Position numbers and translations under genes: made by a program
Source of the DNA: Plasmopara viticola
Lineage: Eukaryota; Oomycota; Peronosporomycetes; Peronosporales; Peronosporaceae
Direction: 5' to 3'
Assembly: GCA_001695595.3 (NCBI GenBank)
Contig: MBPM02000174.1
Location: 18,940-82,939, forward strand
Length of the DNA stretch: 64,000 nucleotides
Notes under the pieces: model-generated
Database searches by the model: none
What the model saw: only the letters and a program-made list of their open reading frames with translations
Told to the model about the DNA's origin: nothing
In this document: positions 34,718 through 47,001 of the stretch, piece by piece
How the letters are laid out: each line of letters begins with the position of its first letter
Position numbering within the stretch: the stretch's first letter is position 1

Positions 34718-34966
34718 ATGAAGTTTACTGCTTTCGCCGTCGCTGCTGCAATTGCCGTTGCAGACTATGCCGCTGCTGACCAAAATGCACTGCGGTCAGC
34801 AGCTATGCCTACAGAGGCAGCACCTGCTGCAGGTAAGGGTCCAGAAGGCAATAAGAAGGAATTCTGGGGCTGGGGAGGGCCTTGGGGTGGACTCGGATGG
34901 GGTGGTGGCTGGGGCGGAGGCTTAGGTGGTGGCTGGGGTCGAGGCTGGGGTGGAGGCTGGTGGTAG
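34718..34966 (+). CDS. Secreted Gly/Trp-rich repeat protein, copy 19 (foreign upstream DNA)
   Basis: Changes are N16D and G75R, the latter inside a GGG spacer of the repeat tail. Only 54 bp of the normal 5'UTR remain. Beyond that lies the 170-bp foreign segment, so the usual initiator is absent and any expression needs another promoter. Confidence 0.75.
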   Translation: MKFTAFAVAAAIAVADYAAADQNALRSAAMPTEAAPAAGKGPEGNKKEFWGWGGPWGGLGWGGGWGGGLGGGWGRGWGGGWW

Positions 34967-35943
34967 ATCTGGGTCGACGTATCCGACTTACAATATCGTA
35001 CCCTCACTCAATTAATTGATGCTCGGAATTCATCTACTACTAGATATGACACCACGCTGCTGCTGATGCTGTCGTTTCCGTTTTAAAGAATAAAGTTTGT
35101 CAATTCGAAGGTCTTTTGTCGTAGTTGTTGATCTATGCTTTTTACGAGTTTGTTGTTACTGCAGTTGGGATAGAATTATTGTTTGTGCCCTGATTCCTTT
35201 CTCCTGATTATATAGGTGTTTAGTGGTGAAAACAATTTAAGTGAATGAATTATCGAAGGTCATATCAACGAATACTGACCGTATAATTAAGTACAGGATA
35301 TGACATTTGACATGTCCCGACCGACATTCAAGACTTACTGACACAAAAATGGAAGCTGATAGCAAAAAGTGGATGTATGATGATAAAGGTGTGTCTTTCT
35401 GGACAGCTTTTTCTCGCAGCGCTTGTATGAGTTATTGAGAGTCTTAACGCAGTGGACTTGAGAATCCTATACTCAAAAGAATCTAACTTTTCATCAAGAA
35501 AAAGGAGATCGAAGTACAGGCACTGAGTAAGACAACGGCATCACCCGTCATAGTGTTTTTGAAAGTAAAGTATGGTTATAAGCTCAATTTCCAGAATCAA
35601 TCATATTTAGATGGATAAGTACTGGTCAAGACCGCAACTTTATATGACAGGACGCAAAAATATCATTGTTTTGCTCATTGATCATTAAATTTTAGGTTTT
35701 ACATAGTGGCGTTAATGAACGGAATCCGTCAGATACAAACACATCACAAATGACAAGAAAGTGTAATTTTCAGCTACTGAGGTGCCATCAAATTCGCGAT
35801 GGATTTGGATGCTGGTAAAAATTCAAGAAAATGACAGGATTTACCGCTCGAAGAGGAGACACGGCATACATATTTATCACAACGCAACCTGCTTAGAGAC
35901 TTTGAAATCAACTTTGCTTGGTTGTCTACTCCTCGATACGACC

Positions 35944-36192
35944 ATGAAGTTTACTGCTTTCGCCGTCGCTGCTGCAATTGCCGTTGCAGACTATGCCGCT
36001 GCTGACCAAAATGCACTGCGGTCAGCAGCTATGCCTACAGAGGCAGCACCTGCTGCAGGTAAGGGTCCAGAAGGTAATAAGAAGGAATTCTGGGGCTGGG
36101 GAGGGCCTTGGGGTGGACTCGGATGGGGTGGTGGCTGGGACGGAGGCTTAGGTGGTGGCTGGGGTGGAGGCTGGGGTGGAGGCTGGTGGTAG
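35944..36192 (+). CDS. Secreted Gly/Trp-rich repeat protein, copy 20
   Basis: Changes are N16D and G66D, adding a negative charge in the tetrapeptide region. Initiator motif at 35673-35686, 258 bp upstream. Confidence 0.78.
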   Translation: MKFTAFAVAAAIAVADYAAADQNALRSAAMPTEAAPAAGKGPEGNKKEFWGWGGPWGGLGWGGGWDGGLGGGWGGGWGGGWW

Positions 36193-37167
36193 ATCTGGGT
36201 CGACGTATCCGACTTACAATATCGTACCCTCACTCAAATATTTGATGCTCGGAATTCATCTACTACTAGATATGACACCACGCTGCTGCTGATGCTGTCG
36301 TTTCCGTTTTGAAGAATAAAGTTTGTCAATTCGAAGGTCTTTTGTCGTAGTTGTTGATCTATGCTTTTTACGAGTCTGTTGTTACTGCAGTTGGGATAGA
36401 ATTATTGTTTTGCCCTGATTCCTTTCTCCTGATTATATAGGTGTTTAGTGGTGAAAACAATTTAAGTGAATGAATTATCGAAGGTCATAACAACGAATAC
36501 TGACCGTATAATTAAGTACAGGATATGACTTTTCACATGTCCCGACCGACATTCAAGACTTACTGACACAAAAAAGGAAGCTGATAGCAAAAAGTGGATG
36601 TATGATGATAAAGGTGTGTCTTTCTGGACAGCTTTTTCTCGCAGCACTTGTATGAGTTATTGAGAGTCTTAACGCAGTGGATTTGAGAATCCTATACTCA
36701 AAAGAATCTAAATTTTCATCAAGAAAAAGGAGATCGAAGTACAGGCACTGAGTAAGACAACGGCATCACCCGTCATAGTGTTTTTGAAAGTAAAGTATGG
36801 TTATAAGCTCAATTTCCAGAATCAATCATATTTAGATGGATAAGTACTGGTCAGGACCGCAACTTTATATGGTAGGACGCAAAAATTCCATTGTTTTGCT
36901 CATTGATCATTAAATTTTAGGTTTTACATAGTGGCGTTAATGAACGGAATCCGTCAGATACAAACACATCACAAATGACAAGAAAGTGTAATTTTCAGCT
37001 ACTGAGGTGCCATCACATTCGCGATGGATTTGGATGCTGGTAAAATTCAAGAAAATGACAGGATTTACCGCTCGAAGAGGAAACACGGCATAAATATTCA
37101 TCACAACGCAACTTGCTTCGAGACTTTGAAATCAACTTTGCTTGGTTGTCTACTCCTCGATACGACC

Positions 37168-37416
37168 ATGAAGTTTACTGCTTTCGCCGTCGCTGCTGCA
37201 ATTGCCGTTGCAAACTATGCCGCTGCTGACCAAAATGCACTGCGGTCAGCAGCTATGCCTACAGAGGCAGCACCTGCTGCAGGTAAGGGTCCGGAAGGTA
37301 ACAAGAAGGAATTCTGGGGCAGGGGAGGACCTTGGGGTGGACTCGGATGGGGTGGTGGCTGGGGCGGAGGCTTAGGTGGTGGCTGGGGTGGAGGCTGGGG
37401 TGGAGGCTGGTGGTAG
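37168..37416 (+). CDS. Secreted Gly/Trp-rich repeat protein, copy 21
   Basis: One change, W52R, removes one of the nine tryptophans. Initiator motif at 36898-36911. A one-base loss (GGTAAAATTC) breaks the upstream extension frame. The usual AATAAA is lost by a deletion downstream near 37530. Confidence 0.76.
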   Translation: MKFTAFAVAAAIAVANYAAADQNALRSAAMPTEAAPAAGKGPEGNKKEFWGRGGPWGGLGWGGGWGGGLGGGWGGGWGGGWW

Positions 37417-38360
37417 ATCTGGGTCGACGTATCCGACTTACAATATCGTACCCTCACTCAATTATTTGATGCTCGGAATTCATCTACTACTAAATATGAC
37501 ACCACGCTGCTTCTGATGCTGTCGTTTCCGTTTTTGTCGTAGTTGTTGATCTATGCTTTTTACGAGTCTGTTGTTACTGCAGTTGGGATGGAATTATTGT
37601 TTTGCCCTGATTCCTTTCTCCTGATTATATAGGTGTTTAGTGGTGAAAACAATTTAACCGAATGAGTTATCGAAATTCATATCAACGAATACTGACCGTG
37701 TAATTATGTATAAAATATGACTTTTGACATGTCCCGACCGACATTCAAGACTTACTGACACAAAAAAGGAAGCTGATAGCAAAAAGTGGATGTATGATGA
37801 TAAAGGTGTGTCTTTCTGGACAGCTTTTTCTCGCAGCACTTGTATGAGTTATTGAGAGTCTAAACGCAGTGGACTTGAGAATCCTATACTCAAAAGGATC
37901 TAACTTTTTATCAAGAAAAAAAAGATCGAAGTACAGGCACTGAGTAAGACAACGGCATCACCCGTCATAGTGTTTTTGAAAGTAAAGTATGGTTATACGC
38001 TCAATTTCTAGAATCAATCATATTTAGATGGATAAGTACTGGTCAGGACCGCAACTTTATATGGCAGGACGCAAAAATTCCATTGTTTTGCTCATTGATA
38101 AATTAATTTTAGGTTTTACATAGTGGCGTTAAAAAACGGAATCCGTCAGACACAAACACATCACAAATGACAAGAAAGTGCAATTTTCAGCTACTGAGGT
38201 GCCATCAAATTCGCGATGGATTTGGATGCTGATAAAAATTCAAGAAAATGACAGGATTTACCGCTCGAAGAGGAGACACGGCATACATATTCATCACAAC
38301 GCAACTTGCTTCGAGACTTTGAAATCAACTTTGCTTGGTTGTCTACTCCTCGATATGACC

Positions 38361-38609
38361 ATGAAGTTTACTGCTTTCGCCGTCGCTGCTGCAATTGCCG
38401 TTGCAAACTATGCCGCTGCTGACCAAAATGCACTGCGGTCAGCAGCTATGCCTACAGAGGCAGCACCTGCTGCAGGTAAGGGTCCAGAAGGCAATAAGAA
38501 GGAATTCTGGGGCTGGGGAGGGCCTTGGGATGGACTCGGATGGGGTGGTGGCTGGGGCGGAGGCTTAGGTGGTGGCTGGGGTGGAGGCTGGGGTGGAGGC
38601 TGGTGGTAG
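38361..38609 (+). CDS. Secreted Gly/Trp-rich repeat protein, copy 22
   Basis: One change, G57D. The initiator region at 38090-38104 is altered (GCTCATTGATAAATT). Confidence 0.77.
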   Translation: MKFTAFAVAAAIAVANYAAADQNALRSAAMPTEAAPAAGKGPEGNKKEFWGWGGPWDGLGWGGGWGGGLGGGWGGGWGGGWW

Positions 38610-39304
38610 ATCTGGGTCGACGTATCCGACTTACAATATCGTACCCTCACTCAATTATTTGATGCTCGGAATTCATCTACTACTAATATGACACCACGCT
38701 GCTTCTGATGCTGTCGCTTCCGTTTTAAAGAATAAAGTTTGTCAATTCGAAGGTCTTTTGTCGTAGTTGTTGATCTATGCTTTTTACGAGTCTGTTGTTA
38801 CTGCAATTGGGATAGAAGTTTTGCCCTGATACCTTTCTCGTGATTATATAGGTGTTTAGTGGTGAAAACAATTTAAGTAAATGAAATATCGAAGGTCATA
38901 TCAACGAATACTGACCGTATAACTAAGTAAAGGATATGACTTTTGACATGTCCCGACCGACATTCAAGACTTACTGACACAAAAAAGGAAGCTGATAGCA
39001 AAAAGTGGATGTATGATGATAAAGGTGTGTCTTTCTGGACAGCTTTTTCTCGCAGCACTTGTATGAGTTATTGAGAGTCTAAACGCAGTGGACTTGAGAA
39101 TCCTATACTCAAAAGAATCTAACTTTTCATCAAGAAAAAAAAGATCGAAGTACAGGCACTGAGTAAGACAACGGCATCACCCGTCATAGTGTTTTTGAAA
39201 GTAAAGTATGGTTATAAGCTCAATTTCCAGAATCAATCATATTTAGATGGATAAGTACTGGTCAGGACCGCAACTTTATATGGTAGGACGCAAAAAATTC
39301 CATT

Positions 39305-39309
39305 GTTTT
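39305..39309 (+). repeat. Target-site duplication of element C, left (GTTTT)
   Basis: GTTTT directly before the LTR; the same five bases follow the other LTR at 43724-43728. Removing the element and one copy restores CCATTGTTTTGCTCATTG, the normal unit sequence. Confidence 0.92.
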
Positions 39310-39455
39310 TGTTGAGAAGAAAGTAAAAACCGAAGTGATTATATTTATCCTGACCAATGAACGGCTACCATATGTAATTACTAATTGTGACGTACTTGTA
39401 ATTACTGTGAAGCCATCCACCTGTTCAACATGCATTCAGCGGTGTAATGTTAACA
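39310..39455 (-). repeat. 3' LTR of element C
   Basis: TGTTGAGAAG to TGTTAACA on the plus strand. The minus-strand polypurine stretch GTGAGTGGGAG precedes it. Confidence 0.93.
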
Positions 39456-39468
39456 CTCCCACTCACCG

Positions 39469-42400
39469 CTAATGCTGTGTGTCCTTTGTTGCTGACTTGG
39501 TCTTGATTCCGGTGGCTTCGCGCAGATACTTAAGCATCTTGGTCCCAACTGCCTTCGTCAGCATATCTGCAAGCTGACTCTTCGTGTCGATATATTCGAT
39601 CTTCAACAGTCCTTCTTGAACGTTCTCACGAATAAAGTGGTGCTTGATGTCCACATGCTTCGTCCTAGCATGGTATCCGGCGTTATTGGCTAACGCAATC
39701 GCACCCTGGTTGTCTTCCCAAACCTGTGTGCCTTCAACTTGCTCGTGACCCATGTCCTTTAGCATTGCCCGCGTCCAAAGAACTTCTTGTGTGCATAAGC
39801 TAAGAGCCATATACTCAGCTTCCGCTGAGCTCAGCGCAACTGTCCGCTGGTACTTCGACTTGAATATTACTGGTGCGCTTGCAATCATGACCATAATTCC
39901 CGAGACCGAGCGTCTGTCATCCGTGTTGCTGCCCCAATCTGCATCCTTGATCGTAACGCTTCTAGTTCCTCGGTAGACGATACCGATTTGACGCGTGGTC
40001 TTCAGATACCGTACTACTCGAATTGCTGCGCTCCAATGTTGTAGTCCTGGGTTCTCCAGAAAACGTGATAGCTGCGTCACCACGTAAGCAATATCAGGCC
40101 GAGTGCATGTCGTTATGTACAGCAAGCATCCAATCAAAGAGCGATAAGGCTTTGATCGCATTGTCGACCGTCCCTCTTCCGTTGTGGGTGACTGCTTTGA
40201 CGACAGCTTCAATCCTGATACGCAAGGGTTTTCAACACTTTTGGCATCTTGTTGACCGAATCGCTTGACCACGTCATCGATGTAGCGAGTCTGTTTGATC
40301 ATCAAAATTCCAGCTGACCTGTCGTGATCAATTTCCATACCCAAAATAAATTCCGCCTGACCAAGCTCCTTCATCTTGAAAGCATTCTTGAGTACTCCCT
40401 TTACTTGATTTAATTCTTTGCTGCTTCTTGCTGCGATAATCATGTCGTCCACATATAGTCCAACGTAAGCAAAACCTTCTTTAGTTCTCTTGACATAAAC
40501 ACATTGATCTGCTCCGCAACTCTTAAAGCCATTCCTGATGAAGACACGATGTATTGTCGTGTTCCAGGCACTCCCTGCTTGCTTAAGTCCGTAAATAGCC
40601 TTGTTTAGTTGACATATGTTTCCTTGAGCATTGTCGACACCAAGCGGAACTTCCATAAAAATGTTGTCCGTCAACACGCTATTAAGAAAAGCCGTGTCGA
40701 CGTCCAGCTGTTCCATTTGATAGCCACATTCAACACATACCGCGAGAATTATTCGGATCGAATTCATGTTGGCAACCGGGGAATATGTCTCGAAAAAATC
40801 AACGCCATACTTCTGCTTGAAACCTTTCGCGACTAGTCGTGCCTTGTATCGCACGATAGCGCCATTCTGATCACGCTTTTTGGCAAATACCCATCGTGAT
40901 CCAATTGTGCGTCCAGTCTCCCCTCGTGGCTGCAATGTCCACGTTTTATTCTCTTCGTGAGAACGAAGCTCAGCATCCATTGCTTCACGCCATTTCATTG
41001 CATCGTCGCTTGCCATTGCTTGAGTATAAGTAGTCGGTGAGTCCAAATCATCGTCAATATTCACAGCGTAGGCAAGAAAGGCTTCCGCAATTAGTCCATC
41101 TTCGTCAATCCTAGCACGCTTTGGAGTCGGTGGGCCCTCACTTCCTTCTGTTGACTCTCCACCATCGGAACCGTTTCTTAGCATTAGCACTGGCTCACGT
41201 CTTACTCGTGTTCGCTCCAATTCAGGCCGAAACACCAAACGATCTTCTTGTTGCACTTGGGAAGGTTGATGATACTCCGTTAGCTCAAGCCCGTTTCGTA
41301 CAGGGCTCTCAGAAGGCATTAGCCGCTGTACAACGGCGCTTGGCGTACGATTTACATCCTCCATATTGACATCCTCGACTGTCTCTTCGACAGCTCCCAT
41401 GGGATCGTCCGGAACTGACTGTCGATCCACTTGATGCTGAACATTGACTTCATCACCATCCTTAACTACTTGAACAATTGTTTTCGGCTTAAGCTCTTGC
41501 GTGTCGTAGATGCCGCCCACCTCACGCTCATCCAACTTTACAGAGCGGGTCACTTTAATCTTAGCATTTTCCAAGTCAAACACGCGATAGCCCTTGACAT
41601 TCTCTGCATAGCCAAGAAACATACACTTGAAACTCTTGGGTTCCAGTTTGGTCCGTTTCACATCGTCAATATGAGCGTAGCCTTGCGAACCAAATACGCG
41701 CAGGTGATCCATTCGAGGCTTCATTTTGAAAACTAGCTCATACGGCGTGGTGTCAGGATGGACCGTATTGCTGGAGCGATTAATTAAATAAACCGCTGTA
41801 TTTACCGCTTCCGCCCACCATTCCGTCGATACGCTCTTGTAGTGTAACATGCTGCGGGCTTTCTCCATAATTGTCCTGTTCATACGCTCCGCTACTCCGT
41901 TCTGCTGCGGGCTGTATGGGACGGAGCGCTGGTGTCATATTCCTGCCATTTTCTTGTTTACGAACTCGGTTCCGTTGTCGGATCGCAAACATCTTAGTCG
42001 TGCACCCCACTGGTTTTCGTATAATGTCAGAAACTCCTTGAACTTGCCAGCAACTTCACTCTTGCTCTTGATCAGAAAAATTGCAACATATCGTGAAAGT
42101 CATCCACAAACGTGAGAATGTATTTGGCACCACCCTTCGAGATAGTTCGCATTGGCCCCATGACATCTGTGTGAACACGCTCCAACACACGTGTCGTCTT
42201 TGTCATTGAACGAGACGGAAACACCGTGATCGTCTGCTTGCCCTTCAAACACCCGGCACACAATTTTTCCACACTTTGCTTGATAATTGGGATACCATTA
42301 GTCAATCGCTGTGTCCTGATCAGCGCATCCTTGATGGGGTGCCCCATGCGTGCATGCCAAAGCTCCCACTGATTGTCAGCCCCGGTACATTCAACGAGAC

Positions 42401-43535
42401 ATGCTTCTTCTTGCTCACAGTCAAGAAAATACGACTTTCCAACTTTTGTGCCCGACGCAATTGCTTGCTTCTTGTTCCAAATGACACATGACGAACGCGA
42501 GAATTCCACACTCATGCCACGCTCTGCCAACTTGCCAACTGACAGCAACCTTCTGTCGAGTCCGGGAATGTGCAGAACTTCAACCATGCGAATCCTCATT
42601 CCGTTCAAACCAGTCAATTTTACCGTGCCGGCTCCTTTGACAAACAACTTCTTCCCGTCTGCAATCGTAACTTCGATGCTAGCTTCTAGGCCCTTGTAAT
42701 CAAACAAGTCCTTCCTGTGTGGGGTCATGTGGGAAGTTGCTCCACTGTCAATCAGCCATCCTGATGACTTCCCTTCACCAACAGCAAACACCGTGTCGTC
42801 GCTGTTGAATCTTTTACCGGCCGGGCAGTTCCGCTTTATGTGTCCAAACTGGTCACAGTTGAAGCACTTGCCCTTGAATCCGCCGTTTTTGCGTGGAGGA
42901 CCACCCTTTCGTCCATTGTCCCGTCCACCTTTTAATCTTCTAGCATTTCCATTTCCATTTACGCGAAACGCTTTCTCTGTAGCTTCTTTCCTCTGCAGCT
43001 TCTCCGACTCTTTGAGCAGCTTCTCCTTGACTTCTATCAACGAAATGTCCCTTGCATTTTCAACAATCGACGAAATCAAGTCGTACTCCGAAGGTAGACT
43101 GCTGAGAAGTACCACCAGCTGGCGTGATTCATCAATTTGCTCTCCCGTAGTCTGTAGTCCCACTACTAGCTCGTCAAAAGAGTCCAGATGCTCTGCCATG
43201 CTTGTTCCACTTTCCATCTTGAACTCATGTAGACGATGAGTCATCACAACACGATTGTGAAGAGTCGAGCGATTGTAGAAATCGCGGAGGGTTCCCCACG
43301 CCTCCATAGCACGCGTAGCCGACCGAATCTTGGTCTGGTGCTGGATCTCAACGCCTTGAGCAATGATGCCTAGCGCCTTGGCATCATTAACCAGCCACGC
43401 CTCCGTGACGTCCTTCTCTTCCTTGACGCCCATGATGTGTCCCAGGAGACCCTTCCGCGCCAGGGTCATCCTCATGTTAAACTCCCAGTGGTAATAGTTA
43501 CCACTTCCTAGGAGGACTTCGGTGCGCTTGTTCAT
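39469..43535 (-). pseudogene. Copia family 2 gag-pol of element C, nearly intact
   Basis: It starts at 43535 (MNKRTEVLLG). Domains in order: gag with CCHC (CFNCDQFGHIKRNC), protease WLIDSGATSHM, integrase with CAGC, HTDVMG and SDNGTEF, acidic linker, RT with YVDD at 40444-40455, and RNase H (SSAEAEYMAL, DNQGAI). Against element A it has an 18-bp in-frame deletion in the integrase near 41936, one lost A near 42096 that shifts the frame inside the integrase core, and a short deletion in RNase H (VTIKDADWG). A single-base frameshift is the main block, so a sequencing error should be considered. Whether Gag and Pol are normally one frame is supported by the fused 960-codon ORF in element A. Confidence 0.88.
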
Positions 43536-43577
43536 ATTGGGCGAGAACGTTGCTTGAGCTTGTTGCGGCTGTTAACC

Positions 43578-43723
43578 TGTTGAGAAGAAAGTAAAAACCG
43601 AAGTGATTATATTTATCCTGACCAATGAACGGCTACCATATGTAATTACTAATTGTGACGTACTTGTAATTACTTTGAAGCCATCCACCTGTTCAACATG
43701 CATTCAGCGGTGTAATGTTAACA
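43578..43723 (-). repeat. 5' LTR of element C
   Basis: Matches the 3' LTR except ACTTTGAAGCC against ACTGTGAAGCC. It is followed by the GTTTT duplication. Confidence 0.93.
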
Positions 43724-43728
43724 GTTTT

Positions 43729-43742
43729 GCTCATTGCTCATT
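43729..43742 (+). promoter_or_regulatory. Initiator of copy 23, six bases from a copia LTR
   Basis: GCTCATTGCTCATT, which fits the oomycete consensus slightly better than the common form. Element C lies only the 5-bp duplication away, so any upstream control sequence is now replaced by LTR. Confidence 0.6.
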
Positions 43743-43999
43743 AAATTATAGGTTTTACATAGTGGCGTTAATGAACGGAATCCGTCAGATACAAACACAT
43801 CGCAAATGACAAGAAAGTGTAATTTTCAGCTACTGAGGTGCCATCAAATTCGCGATGGATTTGGATGCTGGTAAAAATTCAAGAAAATGACAGGATTTAC
43901 CGCTCGAAGAGGAGACACCGCATACATATTCATCACAACGCAACTTGCTTCGAGACTTTGAAATCAACTTTGCTTGGTTGTCTACTCCTCGATAAGACC

Positions 44000-44248
44000 A
44001 TGAAGTTTACTGCTTTCGCCGTCGCTGCTGCAATTGCCGTTGCAAACTATGCCGCTGCTGACCAAAATGCACTGCGGTCAGCAGCTATGCCTACAGAGGC
44101 AGCACCTGCTGCAGGTAAGGGTCCAGAAGGCAATAAGAAGGAATTCTGGGGCTGGGGAGGGCCTTGGGGTAGACTCGGATGGGGTTGTGGCTGGGGCGGA
44201 GGCTTAGGTGGTGGCTGGGGTGGAGGCTGGGGTGGAGGCTGGTGGTAG
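44000..44248 (+). CDS. Secreted Gly/Trp-rich repeat protein, copy 23
   Basis: Changes are G58R and G63C. C63 is the only cysteine among the plus-strand copies 19-23. The gene body is complete and the AATAAA is downstream near 44371. Confidence 0.77.
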   Translation: MKFTAFAVAAAIAVANYAAADQNALRSAAMPTEAAPAAGKGPEGNKKEFWGWGGPWGRLGWGCGWGGGLGGGWGGGWGGGWW

Positions 44249-44899
44249 ATCTGGGTCGACGTATCCGACTTACAATATCGTACCCTCACTCAATTATTTG
44301 ATGCTCGGATTTCATCTACTGCTAGATATGACACCACGCTGCTTCTGATGCTGTCGTTTCCGTTTTAAAGAATAAAATTAGTCAATTCGAAGGTCTTTTG
44401 TCGTAGTTGTTGATCTATGCTTTTTACGAGTCTGTTGTTACTGCAGTTGGGATAGAATTATTGTTTTGCCCTGATTCCTTTCTCCTGATTGTATAGGTGT
44501 TTAGTAGTGAAAACAATTTAAGTAAATGAAATATCGAAGGTCATAACAGCGAATACTGACCGTAAAATTTAGTACAGGATATGACTTTTGACATGTCCCG
44601 ACCGACATTCAAGACTTACTGACACAAAAAAGGAAGCTGATAGCAAAAAGTGGATGTATGATGATAAAGGTGTGTCTTTCTGGACAGCTTTTTCTCACAG
44701 CACTTTAATGAGTTATTGAGAGTCTAAACGCAGTGGACTTGAGAATCCTATACTTAAAAGAATCTAACTTTTCATCAAGAAAAAGGAGATCGAAGTACAG
44801 GCACTGAGTAAGACAACGCCATCACCCGTCATAGTGTTTTTGAAAGTAAAGTATGGTTATAAGCTCAATTTCCAGAATCAATCATATTTAGATGGATAA

Positions 44900-46462
44900 T
44901 ACGTTGAAGCGATGGCGGCCCCCGACGCTCCACAATGGAAGGGAGCTATTCGTGCTGAGATTCGGTCGCATGTGCGGAGCCACACGTGGAACATGGTGCG
45001 ACGACCTCAAGGAAACAAGGTGATCGGATGCAAATGAATATTCGCGAAGAAGTACGACGAGAATGGAGCGGTAAAGCGATACAAGGCACGTCTGGTTGCT
45101 CGAGGTTTCCTCCAGACTCGCGGCATAGACTATACCCACACATACTCACCAGTGGCAAGCACGAACACGATCCGGGTATTTCTCGCATTGTGCTGCTCTC
45201 GACGCCTCATGATTCGCCAGTTTGACATTGAGACCGCATTTCTAAATGGCAAACTTGACAAAACAGTGTTTATGATTCCCCCTGAAGGAGTGAATGTGGC
45301 GCCGGAATTGGTTTGCAGACTCCGCCGCAGCCTCTATGGACTCAAGCAAGCTGCAGCTGTGTGGCACCGTACCATCCGCGACGTGTTCAAGCGTCTCGGT
45401 TTCAAACAGTGTCGAGCTGATAATTGTCTCTTCGTTCAACGAGATGAAAGTGACCCAGCGGCCGCGGTTTTTGTGGTGCTCTACGTGGACGATCTACTTG
45501 TTGGCTGCAAAACAGAGGAACAAGCGCGATCCGTGTGTACTGGTCTCGCATCGCACTTTACGGTCAAATCGCTCGGTGACGCTCGTTTCGTTCTTGGGAT
45601 GTAAGTACTTCACGATCGTAAACGTGGTGAAATGGTGGTGAAGCAAACTCAGTTTATAACCAAGTTGCTCGAGCGTTTTGGTCAAGTATCTGCTCATGGT
45701 GTCCGCAACCCAATGGTAATTGGTCAAGATCTCAGCCCATCCGACAAGCACGGTGTATGCACAGACAAGAATAAGTACCGCGAATTAATCGGATCAATGC
45801 TGTACGTTGCCAATGCCACACGTCCCGACATTGGCTACGTGCTGTCGATACTCTCTCAGTACCTCGATACGCCGCGTGATATGCATTGGAATGCTGCGCT
45901 ACGTGTACTTCGCTATCTCAAGGCCACTGATTCGATCGGCATCCACGACACGGCAAAGGGCAAGAATATCGTGACATACTGCGACGCGAACTGGGGTGGT
46001 GATAAGGAGACGCGACGCTCGACGTCTGGTGTGATGGTGAAGAAGGCTGACGGTCCAATCATCTACAAGAGCAAGCGTCAAGCGACCGTCGCATTATCAA
46101 CTGCTGAAGCCGAGTACATGGCTCTCGCACTTACCGCTCAAGAAGTACTGTGGCTGCGTTTCCTCCTCACAGAGATGGGTGAAAACGTGTCGAGTGCGTC
46201 GACGATCTACATGGACAACCAGTCCGCGATTAGTATGGCAACTAATCACGGATACACCCCACGCGCCAAGCACATCGACCTCCGAGCTCACTACGTCCGT
46301 GACCACGTCGAGAAGGGCACCGTCAAGGTGGAGTACGTACCATCGGAGTCTCAGCTAGCGGATATGTTAACGAAGGCCATTCCGACGCCGCGCTTTGTGG
46401 AGCTTCGTGACGCATGCGGACTTGTGGACTGTCAAGTTAAGGGGGAGTGTAACGGCCTCTAA
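44900..46462 (+). pseudogene. Family 1 RT and RNase H, two stop codons
   Basis: It stays in a single frame from YVEAMAAPDAP to the end (NGL). TGG is TGA at 45035-45037, and GAA is TAA at 45602-45604, compared with the open copy at 3-2192. YVDD and the RNase H motifs remain. Otherwise it is very similar to the first copy. Confidence 0.88.
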
Positions 46463-46627
46463 TTGGGTGTCCCACAGTATGTGCCAACTTGACATATGAG
46501 AGAAATGGTCACATTCAAGAATATCGAGACAGAAGAACACGTGGCTACAAGTGAGTTAGAGCCTATAGTTTGCTTTATTCCTATGAATTTAGTTTCCATT
46601 CTGCTATGCGACAACCAAATTGTTATA
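46448..46627 (+). repeat. 3' LTR of the split family 1 element (180 bp)
   Basis: It starts TGTAACGG after AAGGGGGAG and ends TTGTTATA. The pol stop codon lies 13-15 bases inside it. Confidence 0.9.
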
Positions 46628-47001
46628 TCAGTGAGTCTCAAATGTCGGTCGGAACATGTCAAACGTCATATTTTATACTTGGTTATACGGTCAGTATTCG
46701 TTGATATGAACTTCGATCATTCATTCACTTAAGTTGTTTTCACTAATAAACACCTATACAATCAGGAGTTAGAAATTAGGGCAAAACAATAATTCTATCC
46801 CATCTGCAGTAATAACAAACTCGTAATAAGCATAGATCAACAACTACGACAAAAGACCTTCGAATTGACTAACTTTATTTTTAAAAACGGAAACGACAGC
46901 ATCAGAAACAGCGTGGTGTCATATTCAGTAGTAGATGAATTCCGAGCATCGAATAATTGAGTGAGGGTACGATATTGTAAGTCGGATACGTCGACCCAGA
47001 T

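Larger units (their letters stand above)
34664..39309 (+). repeat. Tandem array block 4, plus strand, copies 19-22
   Basis: The units have the same layout as block 1 but read left to right. The first unit starts inside its 5'UTR, with no initiator of its own. Spacers are of the common type with some deletions (for example near 37530, where the stretch including AATAAA is missing after copy 21). The block ends at CCATTGTTTT, where element C inserted. Confidence 0.9.
39310..43723 (-). mobile_element. Ty1/copia retrotransposon C, family 2, young insertion
   Basis: 4414 bp with 146-bp LTRs that differ at a single base that I can see, and a perfect 5-bp target duplication. It inserted immediately upstream of the initiator of copy 23 and is oriented away from that gene. 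This is the best-preserved family 2 copy. Confidence 0.95.
43724..44898 (+). repeat. Array unit of copy 23, cut at both sides
   Basis: It starts with the duplicated GTTTT and the initiator. It contains one CDS and a spacer, and ends at AGATGGATA, where half of a copia element is joined by the inversion. The missing continuation (GTACTGGTCAGG) is found, inverted, at 54,844. Confidence 0.9.
44899..46627 (+). mobile_element. Family 1 copia, RT-RNase H half of a split element
   Basis: It begins abruptly at TACGTTGAAGCG, corresponding to position 630 of the first family 1 copy, and runs to the 3' LTR. The other half (gag to linker) starts at 54,845 on the opposite strand and ends at the adjoining base of the element. 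The flanking TCAGT at 46628-46632 is the reverse complement of ACTGA at 57800-57804, so the two halves are one insertion. Confidence 0.93.

Noticed and set aside
34489..34779. 96-codon plus-strand ORF across the orientation switch as a complete gene
   Set aside because: It starts at GTG in array spacer and ends out of frame inside copy 19. Only the 170-bp middle is foreign, so it is reported as a possible exon fragment rather than a gene.
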